Shown here one piece after another: positions 21,768-32,242 of a DNA stretch of 64,000 nucleotides. Position 1 is the stretch's first letter; each line of letters begins with the position of its first letter. The notes below the pieces were generated by a model that was not told the origin of the DNA, searched no databases, and worked only from the letters and a program-made list of their open reading frames with translations. This stretch comes from Pyropia yezoensis. Its lineage: Eukaryota > Rhodophyta > Bangiophyceae > Bangiales > Bangiaceae. A program made the position numbers and the translations under genes. Where the stretch lies: positions 6,748,375 through 6,812,374 of the forward strand of contig CM020619.1 in the NCBI GenBank assembly GCA_009829735.1. The letters are read 5' to 3'.

Positions 21768-22882
21768 ACCGTTATTGCGGGATCCACCGCATGGGCGCTT
21801 GGACCCCAGAACCGTTGTTGAGACCTTGTGAAGTAGCCCTCTACGCCCCCCTTCACACTCCCACACAGGTCCGTCGAATATGATTTTCGCCTTTGACCCT
21901 TGTTGGATGCGTATATGCATCTCTGGAACATGGGTCTCGTCGTACGACGAGACGGCCCTCGCCGGTGCGTACCAGAAGATGTAAAAAAATAGAGGACGTA
22001 CCCACCCCGAAGAATTAACAAGGTTTTTTAAGAGTGCAACAAGCCCTTTGCCGTGACAGGCATGCCCGGATTAGGCCTGTGGGACGCATACTAAAGGGAA
22101 GTACAGCAAGCATGGCCCGGAAGATGGGTCTCTAAATGCGCTTTCACGAGCTTACTGAGCATACTTTTGCGCGCATCAGCAGTTGGCAGCCTCGCTTACG
22201 GTCAGCTTTCAGGCCGCGATATGGAGTGTGCAAGGAAATTCAGAGGCAACTCCCATACAAGGCTCAACGAGGGGAAGAACATCAGCACCCTCGCATCCCA
22301 CCCCAGGCTCTCCCCTCTAGGGATGCGCCAAGAGCACGTCACGGATGCGGGGGCCGGGGGGGTTACGGTGGGGGAGTGGGGGAGGGGGGTGGGGGGTGCG
22401 TCTGGCATCAGCCTGCATGTGGCTTCGGACTGTCCGGAGAGTGAAGCCTCTATTGCCGATGGCGCGCTCTTGCGTCTTCCGAGGACGGCACGTGAAGGCA
22501 GAGAGGCAGGCGATGCAATGCACGATGGCGGGAGCAGCGAGCTGCTCGGGCGGGGGTCGCCAACCATGGGTTGACGCCTCCCCGACAAGCCAGCCGGGGC
22601 GCACTTTGCTTCCCGAAAAGGATTTCCCGCGGCGGTACTCTAGGGATCTGCTGTAACTTCAGGGGCTTCTGTGGTACTTCTTTGCCTCTGTTCGTGACGC
22701 TCATGTCCTAGTGAGACACACTTAAATGCACTTATCACCTCATTAAGTGGGAAATTGGTCCCATGTTTGAGGTCGCTTCACGCGGGTGGGTCCGCGCGGG
22801 GGCGCCCCTCAACAAGCCTTTACAAGCTCTCAACAACGGTTATGGGGTCAAAACGCTCTTGCGGTGGATCCCGCAAAAACGG
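21768..22882. repeat. inverted pair of about 65-bp related sequences
   Basis: The reverse complement of 21768-21834 resembles 22816-22882. Both contain CTCAACAACGGTT, then TGGGGTC, then GCGGTGGATCCCGCAA. Roughly 80-85% identical by eye, with similar sequence just outside. They may be two copies of a dispersed repeat or the ends of one 1.1-kb element. Confidence 0.5.
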
Positions 22883-23329
22883 GCAGTGCGCCGGGGGGGG
22901 TACACTGGCACACAAACCTGACGGGCGACCGGAATGCAGTCCAGAAGGAGTTGCGTGGTGCTAATTACGGTCGATGCGTGTCCTGCTAGCTTGTCGATAC
23001 GTTGACCGCGTGCGTTCGGATACACAGTGCGCTTGTATGCGCCCTTCTGACGTCCCATTCGACCATGCAGGGCTGGGCACGCTCCCTATAGAACTTGCGT
23101 GGCACAGAAACAGCGCTTCATCTAACGATATTGGGCCCCCCGTGCGGTATCACTCAGGTGCCGTCCCCCAGCTCCCCCTCTCTACAATCGAGCTCACCCC
23201 CCCGCAGCTCACGGCCAGCCCCCCACCCTTCCCCCCACCCGATAATCCAACCACTACTAGACGTCCACAATGATCAAGTCCACCAACCCTCGTTTCCCCG
23301 CCTCGTCGCCCCCACCCTCCTGCAACTCT

Positions 23330-23582
23330 CTAAGAGACCATGAAGCAACAAGAGACACAAGAAAAAAAAAAGACGGCACTACTCTGACTATCAGAAGAAA
23401 AGCAGCACAAGACAAGCACAAGACACACAGAAGCAATAGCAAGAGACGAGAGAAACACAACACGTGCAGACACGATGCACAGCGCAGGATAAGCGCGCAA
23501 AGAAGACAAGAAATACGCAGCACCCCGAGGACAAACTACGAGGAGACAGCGGGGACGCTCTATAAGGAAAAAAAAAAAAAAG
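23330..23582 (+). repeat. purine-rich, A-rich stretch ending in an A run
   Basis: About 250 bp of mostly A/G with C but very little T, ending in a run of about 14 A. Opposite-strand frames give hydrophobic Leu/Ser/Cys peptides that reflect composition only. Confidence 0.5.
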
Positions 23583-25516
23583 GCACAGCACAAGCGCGGT
23601 GACGGCCACGGCCGAGACGCGGAAAATGGGCGCCGTGGGGGAGAGGAGAGAGAAGAGGCGGCGGCTGAGACATAGTGGGCGGGGAGGGGTGATGCAGGAT
23701 GGGGCGCGCACACGCAACGGGATAGTCGTGGCGGGGCGAGGGAACGACCACCGCCGTAGCGGCGGAGTAAGGAGTCAGAGGGATGTGATCGGCGGCGACG
23801 GGGCGGGTAGCTCGGGTGATGGCGGTCGGCGTGCGGGGTATGGCCTGTTGAAGTAGGTCCAATCCGCCCCCGCCCACCCCCCCCCCCGAACCCGGCTCGT
23901 GGCCATCAAAGCACCCCACCCCCCCCCGTCATGGCGGCCGCGGTACGCTGCCCGCCGGCCTTCATTTGTCCAACCCCCCCCCCCGATGGGACCCGCGCCC
24001 ACACATTTCCCCCCTCTCCCACCGATGGCGGTGGGGGGGGGGGCGAGCGCTGAGTAGCCAGCCGTGCGCGCGAGCCCCAGTCTGGGGGCGGGCGGGGGAG
24101 GGGCGTGGGCGGGCCCCTGGGGCGTGGGGACGGGGGGTGAGACGTTCGACGAGCCGCGCCTACGCGTCCCCCATGCGGGACGCGCATGGTCGGATAGACG
24201 TTGTGCAGCCACCCGCTGGCGGCCGCGCCACATGCATTCTCTTGGCGGCGTCGGCGGGTCGAGAGCGCAGAATGGAGCACGTATTGGCTGCGCCTATACG
24301 CTGCCGATACAAAAGTTCAAATTAACGTCAGTGATTGGTCCCAGCCGCGTATGCCTCGGAACCTCATCGAAGCCTGGTGGCCGCGCGGAGCGCTGACGGC
24401 GTAATTCGTGACACGTAGATGGCCAATTTCTTTGCCGTCTCGTGCCAGGGCCCTGGGGGCGACGGGAGGGGCCAGCGCTCACGGCGGGAGCCTCTTGCAA
24501 TCCGCGGTGACTACCTGTATCCGGAAGTATGACAGGTGGGGCTGGCCCACCTTGGAATCGCGCTTGAAGGGCCAAGCTCTTGTCCGACAGCGCACTTGCA
24601 GCCTGCATTTCTTCACTTGTAGCCTGCATTGAAACCTCCCAGAGGCGGTCGAATCACCCGCTCGACCTGAACTCAGGCTCGAACGGAAGGTCCGGGGTAC
24701 CGTGAGACCTGTAGCCCCCGCGCGTCGCCACGCAGCACAGAGCGGCCCTCGGATTCACGTGCTGCAGACAACGTGACAAGCAAGCAAGCAGTGCGTTGCA
24801 GCGTTGAGCGGCGGGCAGCGCTCCTTCGTGATACAGTGAGGTGTCGCGGGAGGGGGCTTCCCAAAGGTGTACGTCTTTCGCTTACGGCTGCTCGCACAAA
24901 GAGCATAGAGGGGGGTGATAGAACAGGAGCATCCGTCTCGTACGCTGTAGATAGCGTTGCTACCAATCCTTGTTCACTTGCACATTGAGGCGGGATTGAG
25001 AGAGGCGCTCAACGGCCACTTACAGCACATGAAGAAATTCTCTCCGACTGATGGAAGGAGCCGGTAACGAGCGACAGCGTGCGCGAGCGCGGAGTGCGTC
25101 TGAAGAAAAGCAGCACCCATATCACCGCCCTCAAACCCCCACCAATGAACGAAATCGAGGGTACTCAGCAGCGGCGAGTGCCGGGCGAGGGACAAGACAA
25201 GCCCGGCTGGAGCACCAACGGTCAACATACACGCGTACAGGGAGAGGGTGTGCAGCCGGGGAAGGTTTATCAGCGACGCATCTTCATGATGAAGGACCGT
25301 ATGCCTCAAGCACGGCCGCCCAAGCCGTAGAAGCTGTCTGAGGCTCTCCCATGCCTCGCCGTACCTCGCCTCGTCATCAAAGCCGTCGAATTCGTCCAAG
25401 TCTATGCGTAAGGACTAAATCCTTAGAGCACAATTCCTCCTGTGACTCGCTCAGAATTACACACGGACGGGCGGAGTGCCCTTCAAGTGAGAACCACAAT
25501 TATGGAGAATCGCCCG

Positions 25517-25572
25517 TGGCCGAGCGGACCACGGCGCTATCTGTTGATCCTAAAGATCCAAGGTTCAACTCC
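25517..25572 (+). promoter_or_regulatory. tRNA-like A box and B box (possible SINE head or tRNA pseudogene)
   Basis: TGGCCGAGCGG (25517-25527) matches the Pol III A box, with a D-stem-like GCC...GGC. GGTTCAACTCC (25562-25572) matches the B box. ATCCTAA between them resembles an anticodon loop. The acceptor arm does not pair and the T stem is weak, so it is not an intact tRNA. It lies in the segment separating two parts of the F-box/LRR remnant. Confidence 0.4.
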
Positions 25573-25699
25573 ACGTGTCCCTGTGATGACAGTGCACCAT
25601 GACGCTGGCGGCTCTACGTTGAGGCCAGCACTGTACGCGTACGCACGACAACGGAGCTTGGCGGAGTGTCAATGCGGCGGACACCAAGGCGGCTGGACG

Positions 25700-25812
25700 G
25701 CGAGCGTGGAGGCCTCCATCCGAGGCCTCCTTCCGAGGCCTCCATCGGAGGCCTCCATCCCCTCCATCTGGGGCCTCCATCCGCGGCCTCCATCCAGAGT
25801 CTTCATCCAAGG
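25700..25812. repeat. short tandem repeat of GAGGCCTCCATC-type units
   Basis: Seven to eight imperfect 12-bp units with GGCCTCCATC or GGCCTCCTTC cores, including palindromic AGGCCT. The array continues in degraded form to about 25,812. Confidence 0.7.
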
Positions 25813-28165
25813 CCTGCGAGCGGACCAACTCGAGACCGCCATCCGCGGTCCAGAGGGTGCCATGGCCACGCCAAGCACCCGTGCCGACGCCGGGTCCTCG
25901 GACGGTCACGAAACCCCTCTGAACACGCCCTGTGAGAGCGGCTGACCGCCCCCGCCGATTTCGAGGCACCTGGTGCCCGACCTTTGACGGACTACGCGGA
26001 GGGCCTTCTGAGAGATCCCCCGAGTGTATATGTACGGAGTGACCGAGGGCGAGGGCAGAGAGAGGAGGGGGGCAGACCATCGACCATCGAGCCCGAGACC
26101 CCAAGCAAAGACCACTTTACCTTCGACCACCTGCCCACGTCGTTAAGCTCACCCCCACTGCACACCCTCGCACCCCCGACACCCTTCTTCTTCCCCGGAC
26201 CCCCCACCGTATCCTACGAGTACGTGACCACCGCTAGCAGTGTGCGCGGTGCGGTGTGGGCGTAGGGTCGGGCGTCGTGCGTACGCGAGTGAGCGCGTGG
26301 GTCTCCGCTGACTGACCTTACCCTATGCCACTGTCATCGAAGCCTTCTTCTGGGAGCACAGATGACAAACGAAGGGTGAGGTCCTCTGTATGTGCCAGCG
26401 ACAGAGGCCAAAGCGGTGAGGCGAAAACGTCACACAGCACGGGCGTAGAAAATTCCACCACCCGCGGGGATCCGTGAGGGCTCGCGCGAATAGTCCCAAC
26501 CAGGGTCATTGAATTGCCTACCGGCGCAAACGGCAGCTCCAGGAAGCGCAGAAGGCAGGAATGGGGAAGTCCCGCGACCAGGGCGACGTCCTCAGTACGA
26601 TATCGACCGAGTGCAGCTGCTGTCAAGGATGCGAATGGAAGCCTCACCAGAGGTTCATGGTCATGGGGCGTATCCCAGTCCTCGTCCTCTTACGAGCCCG
26701 CTCCTTCGACAGGAAGGCGGCGCAGCTCGGGGAGTTTTCCTAGAGTGAGCAAGAACACGATCAACTTGCTGGCTTTCTCGATCGCTAATGACTCGGTGAA
26801 GTCCTTGTCCATCTCCAGCACACACAAAGTAGACCACTGGCGGATGATCAGGCGCGCAGCAGCTGTCAGTGCGCTAGCCTTGGTCGGTGCACCCTGCTTC
26901 AACTGGGTGCCACCCAGTCTCAAGACTTTCAGACACGCGCTCGCAAGCGCGCTCAAAGCGGCGGGTTGTACACGGACATCCCCCCAGTGCCCCTCCCGTA
27001 AATTGGGAGCTGCCGCCGCCGCCTCCAAAACTTGCGTGTGAATCAGTGGTAGGACCTACCGAGGCGTCTTCGAGGTCGCTTGACTGAATGGCAGCCCGGA
27101 GCGGCACAAAGATACTGATTGAAGGTGATCGAGCTTGGGCAGGAGGACCATGATCTGGAGTCCCCGCCGCATCAGCTTCTCCACAAGCGACGATTCCGAC
27201 TGGGAAGAATCTGCATTGAGGCCCTGCTCAAAAACAACTTGCAGCCCTCCCAGAGCGCCTAGAAAAGCAGCCCTGCACGACCGGCTGACGGCGCTGAGCG
27301 GAGCAACGGCATCCCAGCTGCCCTTGTTCACCAACGGGTGCAGGCGATGGGGGTAGCCAGCGATCTCGCGTTCCTCCGTCCCAAAGGCCATGCGCTCGCG
27401 GTGGCAAGCGTCAGAGCATCCATCTGGGATGGACCGAATGCCAAAGAGGTGGGTGAATACAGCACGGAGAGCAGCCTCTGGTAGGTCCTTCAGGGTTGAG
27501 TACTGCGCCTGCGGTGCACCGCGGGGAGGCCTGATGGCAGTCTGACGATCAGGCTCTTCCTGCCGTTGCCGCTTGCCCGCCCCGCTGGCTGGCGCAGGCG
27601 TGTGACCAGGTGAGCGGTCGGCGACAGTCGCCATGGAAGGGGAGGAATCAGCCCCAGTGACCGCGGCAGACGCCCGAGTCCGTCGAGGCATCAGAGCTCG
27701 TCGAGGATGGCGACCGTCTGGTAGTCTTGTCGCCTCACGCCTCGCTGGGGTGTTTGGCTCCCTGGCACTGGGGTTGGTCCTGTGGGCGAAAGGGGAGGGA
27801 GTAGGGGAAAAGCAGCGGCACCCGCCAGGCGAGCAGAAGATGACGGTGAGCTGGCGGCAATGGGATCGCATGGGACGCGTGGGTCGCGCAGACCACTGGC
27901 TTGGTCGCCGACTGACAGCGCACACGCCACATTTTTGGATTCGGCCAGGTCCGTCCTCTGCAGAGCAGCGCTGCTTATCCCCTGTGAAGATACAAGCCCG
28001 ATTATGGCCAGATCCCTTGCTTCGTTGTGCCAATTCATGCTCTGCTCGAGCATAGAAATGAACGGCGCGCGAAGAATTTTCCTTTTCTGATCGAGGGGCT
28101 GGGCTGAGGCCAAAGAATCTCCCCGGAGATGACCGACACGACGGCCGCTGTCGGTGTTCTGTCAA

Positions 28166-29960
28166 CCAATGACAACAGCGGTGGCGCTGCTATTTGCTGG
28201 ATGGAGCGTTTCATTGGTCAGCATTCACGCCGTAGATGTCGAGCAAGGCGGAGAGATTTTCCCGTCCAGACCCTCAACAGCTGTCGTCGCGCAGGTTTTT
28301 GCTTAACCAGTGCAAGAGATCGCGCCGTGTTTAAAGGCTTTCGTATAAACATTGCTCCCAAGAGTAGCGATGGTCGGTCGCTTCTTTGCGCTTCACGAGA
28401 GTGCTCTCCTGCCCCGTGCGCTTCCGGTCATACCAAGGGAGGTGGCGACCACCAAGCGCCCGAGCTGTTATAGGCAGGAAGCAAGAAACGGGGGAAAAGC
28501 GGTGGCTATGATGCCTTGAGGGGGGGTCGATGCAGGTTTTAAGCAGATTTTTGCTCGAGAACTTCCCAAAAAATCAAGAAAAGTTTTGACAGGCGATATG
28601 CAGTGCTGCGCTGACCTGTCCCTTGACTTGATGAAATGTTGACCATGAGAATGCGCTCCCGCTCCTCGAGCGGCGGGCCGTTGCTGTGCTGCAGGGCTCG
28701 GGTGCCATGCACATACGAGATTTGTGTTTTGATTAGGGGCGCTTTTGATTAGAGCTTCCTGTGACATCTGAAAAGTTCTAACAAGTGAATATTTCCACGC
28801 CGGGCCAAGACACTCCACCTTCCCCCCGCCACCCCCTCCCTACAACGCCTTCGCCGCAGTCCACGACCAAGCTCCCCAGCTGGCCCCGCTGCTATGGGAC
28901 ACCAGCCGGCCGCATGCTCTGACCTCTTTGGTCCAGGCACTTCAGGTCACGGGGCGGCGATCCCCGGCTGCCGCCACAGCGGCGGAGGCAGGGGCGGCGA
29001 TCGACGCGGTGGCTGCCCCGCACGAGCGGCGGTGGCGTGATGCACCCGCCTACCGGCTGCCAGGGGTCACCTGCGTGCAATGGCGCCCCATCACCGCCTC
29101 CCGACGGCTTCCTTCCTTTCACGATTCCAGAACTCCCATCGCCCCGCCGCTGGGGGCGGCGCCACGGTCACGGCCGCGCAGGGAACGGGCGGTGGTGGCC
29201 ATCTTGGACCACTGCCCACTCATTGTTGTGGCGGCGGTCACTTTTGTGTGGAGAGGACCCACCACTACGACCTCCCGGTGGCCACCCCCCCCGCCGCTGC
29301 CGTCGCCGCCGCCACCACCTGACTAGCCGCCCCCCCACCTCCCCCACCCTTGCAGCGCGCGCACGGCGCTGTCGCGCGGCGCCACCGCCGCACGGCACCG
29401 CATCATCAACGGCGGTTCAACCCACCTCCCCCCCCACCCCGCTCTTCCGCACCGCCCCGCACCAGGCACAGCGTGACACGCACGACGGGCGCGTTGGCAG
29501 GCAGGCGGGCGCGCGCGCGAGCGAGCGCGCGAGCGCGCGGCACGCCCCGTTGGGCGGCGCGCCCAAGTCCCCCCGTCATCCATCCACCCCTCCTCATTCC
29601 AGGTGCCGCCGCCGCCGCGCCGTTACGGGACGCCCCGCAAGGCCACGCGCGGAGCTCGCTGCCTGCACGGGCGGCGGCCGCGGAGGGCGGGAGGGCTAGC
29701 GTGGGGTGGGGGGGATACCGCAAGCACACAGAACGAGACCCCCTGAGATGGTCTACCCATGCGAGAAGAAAGAATATGCATGTGCAGTACAAACATCAGC
29801 TTGCGTAACAACGAAGCTATGTATGGCGAGTCAAAATAGGGTCGCTCTCAGGTGCCTACGTAGCGACATGGACCACCTTTAATCATGTGTCCCGTGAACC
29901 GAGAAAAGAGTGTGAGGGTGTGTTGGGGCGCCCCGCGCCTCTCCCACTTGGCCAGTCCCC
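28166..29960. other. intergenic region, no gene recognised
   Basis: 28,166-28,800 is of mixed composition with a T/A-rich patch near 28,530-28,580. 28,800-29,700 is GC-rich with shadow frames only, including a short CG-dinucleotide-rich patch near 29,505-29,540. Confidence 0.35.
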
Positions 29961-31358
29961 TTACTCCACCTCTTCTACCGTCACCGAACCGGCGACGTCC
30001 CCTCCCACCCCGCCCCCCCTCCCCCCGTTGGAGTGCGGGGCATCCACATCCACCGCGTGGCACCGGGCGGCCACCTGCCGCAGCGCACCCGCCACCCGGC
30101 CGTCCCGCTCCGCCGCGGCGCCGGCCGTGGCAATCGCCACCGCGCCCGCGGCGCGACAAGCGTCGCGGCCGCGGGTGGTGCGGGTGAGCGCCAGGAGCGC
30201 CTCGGCCAGCGCCAGCCGCACATCGACGTCGGCCTCGGCAGCGGCGGTGGGGGGCCGCCGGGGCGCCGCCGCACCTTCGTCGTCACTGTCGCCGCCGCTG
30301 ACGGCACCATCCTTGACGCCGTCTGTGGGCCGCGACGCCACGGCCCAGCCGGCCGGCGACAGGCACCGCAGGAGGGTGGCGACCACCACCGCCCCGCCCA
30401 CCGCCAGCAGTGCCCCCACTGCGGATGTGGCTAGCGCGCAGTTTCGCAGCGCGACCGCCGCGGCCGCGCGGCGGGCGACGGAGGGCCCCCCCCCCCCCCG
30501 CCCCTCTGCCCCCGTCGCCTCCCCCGGCGGGTCCAGCGCCGGCAGCAGGGCGGTGGCGAGCGGCGCGCCCACCGGGTCCCCCCCCCGCCCGCGCAGCAAC
30601 AAGTCCCTCCCCGCCGGGAGGAGCGCCAGGTTGGCCAGTGCCATGGCCGCCGACTCGTACGCGTCGCCGCCCCCCCCCGGCGACGCGCCCGCGGCGGCAG
30701 ACGCGGCGACACGGCCGGCGAGCGCACGCACCCGCACGGCCACGCGGGCGGCCCGGAGGGCGGCGTCTGCGTCGGCGGGGGGGGGGGTGGGCGGCTCTGC
30801 GCCAGTGGGAAAGGCCGCCCCCGATGACGATGGGGGGGGCACGTGGAGCACCGCCGCCACCCCCGCGGGGGTGCGCGTCAGATTGGCCAGCAGCCCCGCG
30901 TACAGTGCCGCCGACGCGGACACGGCGGGGTCCGTGTCGAGGAGGGCGGTCACGCAAGCGTCGGCGGCGGCGGCGGGGGCGAGCACCGCCGCCGCAGCGG
31001 GAGACGCGGCGGTGAGGTTGATGAGGGCGGTGAGGGCGGAGCGGACCGTCGCCGGCGCAGACGTGTCGCCCGTCAGGCGGAGGAGAGCGCGGAGGAGGCT
31101 GGCCGCCACCGCCGCGGCTGCTGGGGGGGCGGCAGAGGGGGGGGGCGCCAGCGGCGAGGCGGCCGCCCCGTCCGTGCCGTGGCCAGGGGTGGGGGTGGGG
31201 TCCTGCTGCGCCTCTTCGTCAGCCCGGAACAGCTCCGTGCAGAAGCGGGCGTCGGCAGAGTAGGCGGCAGCCGCTGCAGCGGCGCCGACGCGCACGTCGG
31301 CACGGGGACAGCGGAGAAGCTCAGCAAGGTCCCTGGCTGTCTCAACCGAAGACGCCAT
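29961..31358 (-). CDS. HGH1: HGH1-like eEF2 chaperone (armadillo-type repeats)
   Basis: A single uninterrupted frame of 465 residues from ATG 31358 (MASSVETARDLAELLRCP). An upstream ATG at 31394 would add 12 residues and is less likely. It is an all-helical repeat protein. The N-terminal helix pair DLAELLRCPRADVRVGAAAA and the motif ALTALINLTAASPAAAAVL fit the DUF383 part of the family. Near the C-terminus, DVRLALAEALLALTRTTRGR followed by DACRAAGAVAIATA fits DUF384. In yeast and animals Hgh1 helps fold translation elongation factor 2 with CCT/TRiC in the cytosol. It is longer than the usual 390 residues because of Gly/Pro/Ala insertions between helices. It ends in an acidic tail (TVEEVE). 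The name rests on motif order, not an alignment. Confidence 0.65.
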   Translation of the reverse strand: MASSVETARDLAELLRCPRADVRVGAAAAAAAYSADARFCTELFRADEEAQQDPTPTPGHGTDGAAASPLAPPPSAAPPAAAAVAASLLRALLRLTGDTSAPATVRSALTALINLTAASPAAAAVLAPAAAADACVTALLDTDPAVSASAALYAGLLANLTRTPAGVAAVLHVPPPSSSGAAFPTGAEPPTPPPADADAALRAARVAVRVRALAGRVAASAAAGASPGGGGDAYESAAMALANLALLPAGRDLLLRGRGGDPVGAPLATALLPALDPPGEATGAEGRGGGGPSVARRAAAAVALRNCALATSAVGALLAVGGAVVVATLLRCLSPAGWAVASRPTDGVKDGAVSGGDSDDEGAAAPRRPPTAAAEADVDVRLALAEALLALTRTTRGRDACRAAGAVAIATAGAAAERDGRVAGALRQVAARCHAVDVDAPHSNGGRGGGVGGDVAGSVTVEEVE

Positions 31359-32242
31359 TAGAGACAGCGCCCAGAGAGAAGGAAAGGAGGGCAACGGGCA
31401 GGGCAGGACGGGTGAGACGGAGCAGGTTCAGAAAGAAACAGCAGCGTATGAGGGTAGCTGGGCAGAAGGGAGGGCGGTTGGCGAGGAGACGAGAGCGGTC
31501 TGGAAGGAGAAAAGGAGCGGTTGGAAAGGAACAAGGGAGCCAGTGCGAGAGAACACAGAAGCCGTGTCGACGACAGAGGGATGACCAGAACAGAGACCCT
31601 GCTGTGCCCAGCGCATCGCGTCACCGAGGCTCGACGACGACGATATGTGACTTGGCGTTTCTAGTGCGTACAACTATTCACAACTAAGTATATCGCACTG
31701 TTTGATTTAGGCGTAATTCTGGGGGACTCCATCGTTGAGAGATGTCAAGGCCATGCGAGGCCTGTTGCTCGGCTCACCAAGAGCAGGGAGCATAGGGAGC
31801 ATCGGAATAGCGCTGGCTGTCCTCACTGTCGATGGAAAGATGGTGGAGCTCATTCCGTCAGAGGCATGACGGGCCGGTGGCGGCAAGAACGCTCTTGGAC
31901 GACGGCAGACGGGAGAACTCTGTGGACACGCTTATACTGGAGCAGCATCCATTTGAGCATTAAAGGAAACACAGATGCCTGCTGAAGAGCTCTCGGTCAA
32001 ACACAGACACAGTCACTTCCTTTACAAATAGGTACATCTATGTACATGATCAGAGTTGTGCTGTACACGGTAGCAGTTGTCTTCCAGATGAGCGCCAGAA
32101 GAGAGGGCGCATTGTACTGGCGGTGGGTTGTGTGCAAAGGGGAGCACCAGTGTGTTGGCCTTGTTTCTCGTTTTGTTGTTTGTCAGCAGCGAGGATGAGA
32201 CACGCCGAGGAGCACCTTCCAGAGCCTCCGCGCTTCTCCCAC
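31359..32242. other. intergenic region between two minus-strand genes
   Basis: About 880 bp between the HGH1-like start and the stop of the bZIP-like gene. It contains a purine-rich 31,375-31,560 stretch, a pattern expected of an HGH1 5' flank, and AT-richer 31,650-32,060. No coding region was found. Confidence 0.4.

Larger units (their letters stand above)
18561..24973. other. intergenic region of near-balanced composition with dispersed repeats, no gene recognised
   Basis: The GC content falls compared with the flanks, notably at 18,600-18,730 and 19,690-20,200. Short ORFs are frequent but have no recognisable domains. The supportable structure is inverted repeats and hairpins (19,629-19,693; 19,723-20,177; 20,609-20,640; 21,768-22,882) and a purine-rich stretch at 23,330-23,582. 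Confidence 0.4.
24974..27691 (-). pseudogene. F-box/LRR-like gene remnant in several pieces
   Basis: From ATG 27691 the minus strand encodes a basic tail, then an F-box-like helix pair (LKDLPEAALRAVFTHLFGI) and later SWDAVAPLSAVSRSCRAAFL, stopping at 27056 within LLPKLDHLQSVSLCRSGL. LRR-like text resumes at about 27,028-26,690 (SACLKVLRLGGTQL, WSTLCVLEMD). It crosses a TAA stop at 26692-26690 and continues in the same frame to 26,318 (CLLRFLELPFAPVG). A last LRR piece is at 25,399-24,974 (LINLPRLHTLSLYACML). About 900 bp without LRR text separates the last two. F-box/LRR proteins recruit substrates to SCF ubiquitin ligases. The stop and gap argue for a decayed copy, though unrecognised introns are possible. 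Confidence 0.4.

Noticed and set aside
23257..23717. Minus-strand hydrophobic ORFs that look like membrane segments
   Set aside because: Leu/Ser/Cys/Val composition is forced by the purine-rich plus strand; frames overlap in all phases.
25510..25582. Intact tRNA gene
   Set aside because: The A and B boxes are good, but the acceptor arm does not pair and the T stem has mismatches.
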